Shown in pieces: positions 59,348 to 64,000 of a stretch of 64,000 bases of DNA. The position numbers and the translations under genes are program-made. Position 1 is the stretch's first letter. Each line of letters starts with the position of its first letter. The stretch spans positions 235,001 to 299,000 of the forward strand of contig JAWKRT010000005.1 of the NCBI GenBank assembly GCA_041389495.1, written 5' to 3'. The stretch comes from Myxococcota bacterium. Its GTDB lineage: Bacteria > Myxococcota_A > UBA9160 > UBA4427. The notes below the pieces were generated by a model. That model was not told the DNA's origin. It searched no databases and was given only the letters and a program-made list of their open reading frames with translations.

Positions 59348-59403
59348 CGCCGCGCCCACGCGCACTGCGCGCGCCGCGCGCTCCGGGAGACCGCCGCCGC
59401 GCG

Positions 59404-59889
59404 CTAGAGCGCGGCGAGGATCGCGTCCGCGTGGCTCACCTCGAATTTCTGCGGCGCCTCGACGGCGAGCTTCTTGACCACGCCGTCCTCGACGATCATC
59501 GCGAAGCGCTGCGATCGCGTGCCGAGGCCCGCGACGCTCACGTCCATCTCGAGACCGAGCGCCTTCGTGAGGTCGCCGTTGCCATCGGCGAGCATCACGA
59601 CCTTGTCGCCCGCGCCGCGGTCCTTGCCCCAGGCGCCCATCACGAAGCCGTCGTTGACCGACATGCAGACGATCGTGTCGACGCCCTTCGCCTTGATCGC
59701 GTCCGCCTTCTCGATGAAGCCCGGCAGGTGCTGCGCGGAGCAGAGCGGCGTGAACGCGCCCGGCACGGCGAACAGCACGACCTTCTTGCCCTTGAAGAGC
59801 TCGCCGGTCGTGACGTCCTGCGGCATGCCGTCCGCGTTCGGCGTCTTGAGCTTGAGATCCGGGATGCGGTCGCCTTCCTTGATCGCCAT
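59404..59889 (-). CDS. Peroxiredoxin (Prx5-type)
   Basis: 161 residues; reduces hydrogen peroxide and organic peroxides. The peroxidatic Cys50 is in VPGAFTPLCS, followed by the family phrases HLPGFIEKADAIKAKGVD, VNDGFVMGAWGK and GTRSQRFAMIVEDG. Only one cysteine is near the active site, with one further Cys in VCMSVND. AAGGAG lies 7 nt before the ATG. It has its own promoter at 59965. Confidence 0.94.
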   Translation of the reverse strand: MAIKEGDRIPDLKLKTPNADGMPQDVTTGELFKGKKVVLFAVPGAFTPLCSAQHLPGFIEKADAIKAKGVDTIVCMSVNDGFVMGAWGKDRGAGDKVVMLADGNGDLTKALGLEMDVSVAGLGTRSQRFAMIVEDGVVKKLAVEAPQKFEVSHADAILAAL

Positions 59890-59964
59890 CGGGGGCTCCT
59901 TTCGGCGCCGTCGTCGGGCGGGTGTCCGTCGACGGGCGTGCGAGATGCGGTTTCGAGGCGCGGG

Positions 59965-59994
59965 ATCCTAGGCGCAAGGGTGCGCCCGGGGCAA
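59965..59994 (-). promoter_or_regulatory. Promoter of the peroxiredoxin gene
   Basis: On the minus strand TTGCCC (59994-59989) and TAGGAT (59970-59965) are separated by 18 nt. The -35 matches that of purC and the -10 matches the element before lpxC. Leader about 70 nt. Confidence 0.55.
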
Positions 59995-60007
59995 TACGTC
60001 ACGGGTT

Positions 60008-61666
60008 CTAGGCCGGGCTCTGTCGCGGCTGCTCGCCGCGCTGGATGAGCGTGTCGCGCGCGAAGCGCGCGTCGTCGCGCGCGGGGTGGTCGAGGTTGTA
60101 GTGGAGGCCGCGGCTCTCCTTGCGCGACTGGGCCGCGGCGATCACGAGCTTCGCGACCGTCGCCAGGTTGCGCAGCTCGATCAGGTCCGGCGTCACGCGG
60201 AAGTTCCAGTAGTACTCGTCGATCTCCTCGCGCAGGAGCTCGACGCGCCGGCGCGCGCGCGCGAGGCGCTTGTCGCTGCGCACGATGCCGACGTAGTTCC
60301 ACATGAAGCGGCGGATCTCGTCCCAGTTCTGGGTGATGACGACGGCCTCGTGGCTCTCGGTGGCGTCGCCGGCCTCCCAGGCCGGGACGTCGCCGACGTC
60401 GCGCAGGTCGGCGAGGCGCGCGATCGACGCGGCGGCCGCGGCCTCCGCGAACACGAGCGCCTCGAGCAGCGAGTTCGACGCGAGCCGGTTCGCGCCGTGG
60501 AGCCCCGTGCAGGCGACCTCGCCGGCGGCGAACAGGTTCGGGAGGTCGGTCTCGCCGTCGGCGTTCGTGCGCACGCCGCCGCAGCAGTAGTGCGCGGCCG
60601 GCACCACGGGAATGCCCTCGCGCGTCATGTCGATGCCGAAGTCGCGGCAGCGCTGCGCGATCGTCGGGAAGCGGTGCTCGAGGTAGGCCGCGTCGCGGTG
60701 CGTGATGTCGAGCAGCACGAAGTCGGCGCCGCTGCGCTTGAGCTCGGTGTCGATCGCGCGCGCGACGATGTCGCGCGGCGCGAGGTCGGCCATCTCGTGG
60801 TAGTCCGCCATGAAGGCGCGCCGGTCGCGCCCGCGCAGGATGCCGCCCTCGCCGCGCACGGCCTCCGAGATGAGGAACGACTTCGCCTGCGGATGGAACA
60901 GGCACGTCGGGTGGAACTGGAAGAACTCCATGTTCGCGAGCGTCGCGCCGGCGCGATACGCCATCGCCATGCCGTCGCCCGACGCGATGTCGGGGTTGCT
61001 CGTGTAGAGGTAGACCTTCCCGGCGCCGCCCGACGCGAGCAGCGTGATCGGCGCGAGGAAGCGCAGCACCTCGCCCGTGCGCGCGTCGAGCACGTAGGCG
61101 CCGAGCGCGCGGTTCGCCTCGGTGCGGCCGGCCTTGTGCGCCGTCAGCAGGTCGATCGCGCAGTGGTCCTCGAAGAGCGCGATGTTCGGGTGCGCGGCGA
61201 CGCGCGCGAGCAGCGACGCCTCGATCTCGCTCCCCGTCGCGTCGCGGTGGTGGAGGATGCGGCGCTTCGTGTGCCCGCCCTCGCGGCCGAGGTCGTAGTC
61301 GGTGCCCCCGTCCTCGCCCGGCGCCGCCTGGCTGCGGTCGAACGCGACCCCGTACCCGAGCAGCGCCTCGATCATGGCCGGGCCGCGCTCGACGACGCGC
61401 TCGACGACGTCGACCCGGCAGAGCCCGTCGCCCGCGCGCAGCGTGTCGGCCGCGTGATCCTCGAACGAGTCGCCCGGGTCGGTGACGGCCGCGATCCCGC
61501 CCTGCGCCCAGTTCGTCGCCGAGTCGACCGCCCGCTTCTTGGTGACGATGCCGACCGCGCCGTGCTCGGCGACGCGCAGCGCGTAGGAGAGGCCGGCGAT
61601 GCCGCTCCCGACCACGAGGAAGTCGAAGCGGCGGCAGTCGCGCGTGCGATCGGACGGCGCAGTCAT
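60008..61666 (-). CDS. nadB: L-aspartate oxidase
   Basis: 552 residues; FAD enzyme that makes iminoaspartate, the first step of NAD synthesis. FAD-binding VVGSGIAGLSYALRV, substrate-site phrases NWAQGGIAAV, FFQFHPTCLF, SEAVRGEGGIL and HYCCGGVRTN, and the C-terminal helical domain with RRVELLREEIDEYYWNF. The SEAVRGEGG motif and HYCCGG distinguish it from succinate dehydrogenase. The start ATG 61666 has no strong ribosome site. nadA and nadC are not adjacent. Confidence 0.94.
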   Translation of the reverse strand: MTAPSDRTRDCRRFDFLVVGSGIAGLSYALRVAEHGAVGIVTKKRAVDSATNWAQGGIAAVTDPGDSFEDHAADTLRAGDGLCRVDVVERVVERGPAMIEALLGYGVAFDRSQAAPGEDGGTDYDLGREGGHTKRRILHHRDATGSEIEASLLARVAAHPNIALFEDHCAIDLLTAHKAGRTEANRALGAYVLDARTGEVLRFLAPITLLASGGAGKVYLYTSNPDIASGDGMAMAYRAGATLANMEFFQFHPTCLFHPQAKSFLISEAVRGEGGILRGRDRRAFMADYHEMADLAPRDIVARAIDTELKRSGADFVLLDITHRDAAYLEHRFPTIAQRCRDFGIDMTREGIPVVPAAHYCCGGVRTNADGETDLPNLFAAGEVACTGLHGANRLASNSLLEALVFAEAAAAASIARLADLRDVGDVPAWEAGDATESHEAVVITQNWDEIRRFMWNYVGIVRSDKRLARARRRVELLREEIDEYYWNFRVTPDLIELRNLATVAKLVIAAAQSRKESRGLHYNLDHPARDDARFARDTLIQRGEQPRQSPA

Positions 61667-61961
61667 CGGCGGTGGGTGGGGTTCCTTGGCTCGCGCGTCC
61701 GGGCGCGCCCGGTGGCGACTCGTCGCGACCAGGGCGCGGCGTGCGGACCGGGGAGGGCGCGGGCCAGATCGGCCCCGCGGGTGGCAGTTGCGCTCGGGGC
61801 GCTCAGGAAAGGCGAAGCCATCTCCGATGTGGGGACGGCGCGCGAGTCTATCGAGGCGGCCGCTCGGGCTGCAATCGGATCGCGACCGCGCGCCGGACGG
61901 GCGGCATCGCCCGCCCGGAGTGACGGCGGGCGGGAGCGCCCGGCCCGAGGGACGCGACGGA

Positions 61962-62597
61962 ATGGGTCGACTTCGCCAGCGCGCACGCCGCACCGGAGCA
62001 CTCGCGACCGCGGGCTTCCTGCTCGGCGCCGCGCTCGCCCACGCCGGCCAGCCCCTCTACCGCTACACGGGCCCCGACGGCACCGTCCACTTCACCAACG
62101 TTCCGACCGACTCGCGCTACGAGCGCGTCTTCCTGACCGAGCGCGGCCTCCAGCGCGACGGCATCGGCCGCCTCCGCGGCCGCGGACGTGCGCCCACCCA
62201 CACCGGCTACGACTGGCTGATCGCGCGCGCCGCGAACGCCTACGAGCTCGACCCGGCGCTCGTCAAGGCGGTGATCGCCGCCGAATCCAACTTCGATCCG
62301 CGCGCCACGTCCCGGAAGGGCGCGCAGGGCCTCATGCAGCTGATGCCGCACACCGCGCGCAGCGTGGGCGTCGACGACCCGTACTCGCCCGCGCAGAACG
62401 TGCTCGGCGGCGCCCGCTACCTGCGCGAGATGCTCGACCGCTTCGGCGACGTGACGCGCGCCGTCGCCGCGTACAACGCCGGCCCGACGGCCGTCGAGCG
62501 CCACGACGGCATTCCTCCGTACACCGAGACGCGCGAGTACGTGTCCCGGGTGCTCCATTACTATCGCGGCTACCATCGCGACTTCGCGCAGCGCTGA
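61962..62597 (+). CDS. Lytic transglycosylase with DUF4124 domain
   Basis: 211 residues. A signal peptide (ALATAGFLLGAALAHA) is followed by a DUF4124-type segment (YRYTGPDGTVHFTNVPTD) and an SLT domain (about 75-205): the catalytic Glu in VIAAESNFDPRATSRKGAQGLMQ (quoted region AAESNFDPRA), LMPHTARSVGV, NVLGGARYL and AAYNAGPTAV. It should cleave peptidoglycan glycan strands in the periplasm. The 295-nt divergent gap to nadB holds a few short GC hairpins and no clear promoter. Confidence 0.9.
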   Translation: MGRLRQRARRTGALATAGFLLGAALAHAGQPLYRYTGPDGTVHFTNVPTDSRYERVFLTERGLQRDGIGRLRGRGRAPTHTGYDWLIARAANAYELDPALVKAVIAAESNFDPRATSRKGAQGLMQLMPHTARSVGVDDPYSPAQNVLGGARYLREMLDRFGDVTRAVAAYNAGPTAVERHDGIPPYTETREYVSRVLHYYRGYHRDFAQR

Positions 62598-62746
62598 CGG
62601 CACGACCGGTGCCCGAGCCGCCCGGCGCGCGCCCCCCGCGGCGCGGCGGTGGCCCGGCGGTCCGGCAGCGCGACCTCCCGCCGGGCCCGTGCACCGCGCG
62701 GGCCGCGAGACGCGGCGGGGGCGACGCGCGAGCCAGGGGGGGTGAG

Positions 62747-63400
62747 ATGGGACGAGCAGCGGTGCGCGCGGCCCCGGTAGCGGCGCTCGGCGAGGCGCGG
62801 GGAGGCGTGGATCCGATGGCCCGCGAGGCGGCCCGCGAGCAGGTCTGGAACCTCCCGAACGCGCTCACGATGCTGCGCATGGCGGTGGTGCCCGCGATGC
62901 TCGCCATGCCCTGGATGCTGAGCGACACCGCCAGCACGATGCTCGCCTGGCTCTACATCCTCGCCGCCGTGACCGACGTCGTGGACGGCTGGCTCGCCCG
63001 GCGCGGCCAGCAGGTCACCCAGGTGGGCAAGCTCCTCGACCCGCTCGCGGACAAGATGCTCGTCGCCACCTCCCTGATCATGCTCGTCTCGGTCGGGCGC
63101 ATCGAGAGCTGGGCGGCCTGGATGGTCGTCGTGATCGTCGGGCGCGAGCTGGCCGTGACGGGCCTTCGCGGCATTGCCTCCGCGGGCGGGCGCATCATGG
63201 CGGCATCCTGGCAGGGCAAGGCCAAGACGCTCACGCAGAACGTCGCCATCTCGGCCCTGCTGTTCCACTACCCGACGCTCGGGCTGCCCGCCCACGAAAT
63301 CGGTCTGTCACTTCTCGCGATCGCCACCCTACTCACCCTGTGGTCGGGCTACGGGTACTTCGCGGCCTTCTTCCGGGATCTGTTCGCGGCCGACGCCTAG
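62747..63400 (+). CDS. pgsA: CDP-diacylglycerol--glycerol-3-phosphate phosphatidyltransferase
   Basis: 217 residues; makes phosphatidylglycerol phosphate in the inner membrane. The CDP-alcohol phosphatidyltransferase signature is DVVDGWLARRGQ followed by GKLLDPLADK, with four or five transmembrane segments and NLPNALTMLRM at the start. ATG 62747 is preceded by GGGGGGTGAG; ATG 62816 (MAREAAREQVWN) would be closer to the usual family length and cannot be excluded. Confidence 0.9.
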   Translation: MGRAAVRAAPVAALGEARGGVDPMAREAAREQVWNLPNALTMLRMAVVPAMLAMPWMLSDTASTMLAWLYILAAVTDVVDGWLARRGQQVTQVGKLLDPLADKMLVATSLIMLVSVGRIESWAAWMVVVIVGRELAVTGLRGIASAGGRIMAASWQGKAKTLTQNVAISALLFHYPTLGLPAHEIGLSLLAIATLLTLWSGYGYFAAFFRDLFAADA

Positions 63401-63428
63401 CGCGTCCGGGCCGCCGTCGAGGAACGTC

Positions 63429-64000
63429 ATGAGTCGGTTGGACGAGCTGAAGAACGCCATCGAGACGGGCACGGCCCGCATCGGCGTGATCGGGCTGGGC
63501 TACGTGGGGCTGCCCCTCGGCGTCGAGTTCGCGAAGGCGGGCTTCGACGTCACGGGCTTCGACCTCGACGCGCAGAAGGTGCGCAAGCTCGAGGCCGGCG
63601 AGTCCTACATCGAGGACGTTCCGGCGGCCGACCTGCAGGCGGTGAAGGAGGCGGGCCGCTTCCGCGCGACGACGAACTTCGCCGCGCTCACCAAGCTCGA
63701 CGTCATCAACATCTGCGTGCCGACGCCGCTCACGCGCGCGAAGGACCCCGACGTCTCGCACATGGCCGCCGCGATGGACGAGATCCGCAAGCGCCTGCGC
63801 GCGGGCCAGCTCATCATCCTCGGCTCGACGACCTATCCCGGCACGACCACCGAGCTCTTCGTGCCCGCGCTCGAGGAGACGGGCCTCTCGGTCGGCAAGG
63901 ACTTCGCGCTCTGCTTCGCGCCCGAGCGCATCGACCCGGGCAACGAGCGCTTCAAGGTGCGCAACGTGCCGAAGGTCGTCGGCGGCGAGACGCCCGCGTG
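63429..64000 (+). CDS. Nucleotide-sugar 6-dehydrogenase (partial, runs off the end)
   Basis: The first 190 codons of a UDP-glucose/UDP-N-acetylhexosamine dehydrogenase family protein. The NAD-binding motif is GVIGLGYVGLPLGVEFA, followed by ICVPTPL, STTYPGTTTEL and FAPERIDPG, closest in feel to the UDP-N-acetylglucosamine or galactosamine dehydrogenases (WbpA/TviB type) used for surface polysaccharides. The catalytic cysteine region is beyond the window. The ATG has AGGAA 5 nt upstream and lies 28 nt after pgsA. Confidence 0.88.
   Translation, partial: MSRLDELKNAIETGTARIGVIGLGYVGLPLGVEFAKAGFDVTGFDLDAQKVRKLEAGESYIEDVPAADLQAVKEAGRFRATTNFAALTKLDVINICVPTPLTRAKDPDVSHMAAAMDEIRKRLRAGQLIILGSTTYPGTTTELFVPALEETGLSVGKDFALCFAPERIDPGNERFKVRNVPKVVGGETPA

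Overview
This is a very GC-rich (roughly 70% by eye), gene-dense stretch of a Gram-negative bacterial chromosome. lpxC, a lipid-A-type acyltransferase, lipoproteins with lipoboxes and an outer-membrane barrel indicate a diderm. Giant TPR proteins, a Ser/Thr kinase fused to TPR repeats, a protein with two PilZ-like domains plus DUF4388, and FG-GAP and multiheme lipoproteins resemble Myxococcota and other former Deltaproteobacteria. That placement is inference from gene content. I saw no phage, transposon, CRISPR array, tRNA or rRNA.

Layout. 1-2.6 kb: the end of an acyl-carrier-protein, acyltransferase and ketosynthase operon. 2.8-8.4 kb: a TPR plus beta-propeller lipoprotein, a DUF6134-like exported protein, a metallo-beta-lactamase-fold hydrolase and a PQQ-type dehydrogenase fused to cytochrome c. 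8.6-11.2 kb: L24, L33, a 7Fe ferredoxin, aroE and purE. 11.2-17 kb (minus strand): family 4 uracil-DNA glycosylase, a double-redoxin octaheme lipoprotein, a J-protein and an unusual DnaK. 17.2-20.4 kb: yebC-ruvC-ruvA-ruvB. 20.4-26 kb: an FG-GAP protein, a TPR kinase and lpxC. 26-34 kb: an 8-kb TPR gene with a PilZ gene behind it. 34.4-36.7 kb: a GNAT enzyme, pyrK and pyrD. 36.8-46.9 kb: the rimP-nusA-infB-DUF503-rbfA-truB-rpsO-pnp-dut expression cluster. 47-58 kb: cdsA and a purine cluster (purB, purS, purC, purQ, purL, purF) interrupted by an Aba4-like gene, a porin and a small membrane protein. 58-64 kb: a PilZ/DUF4388 protein, peroxiredoxin, nadB, a lytic transglycosylase, pgsA and the start of a nucleotide-sugar dehydrogenase.

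How the genes work together. The window holds six of the genes for de novo purine synthesis plus purE, the two subunits of a type 1B dihydroorotate dehydrogenase, a near-complete transcription/translation/RNA-decay operon and the full RuvABC resolvasome. Much of the accessory content looks regulatory or envelope-associated: PilZ proteins, TPR scaffolds, a receptor-like kinase and electron-transfer lipoproteins.

The least ordinary signals are the TPR-first kinase, the giant TPR/PilZ pair, the duplicated tetraheme lipoprotein with a cysteine-less redoxin domain, the lid-less acidic-tailed DnaK, a highly structured pnp leader, and a recurring extended -10 motif (GGGTANNNT) that at two genes sits 7 nt before an in-frame GTG and so points to leaderless transcripts.
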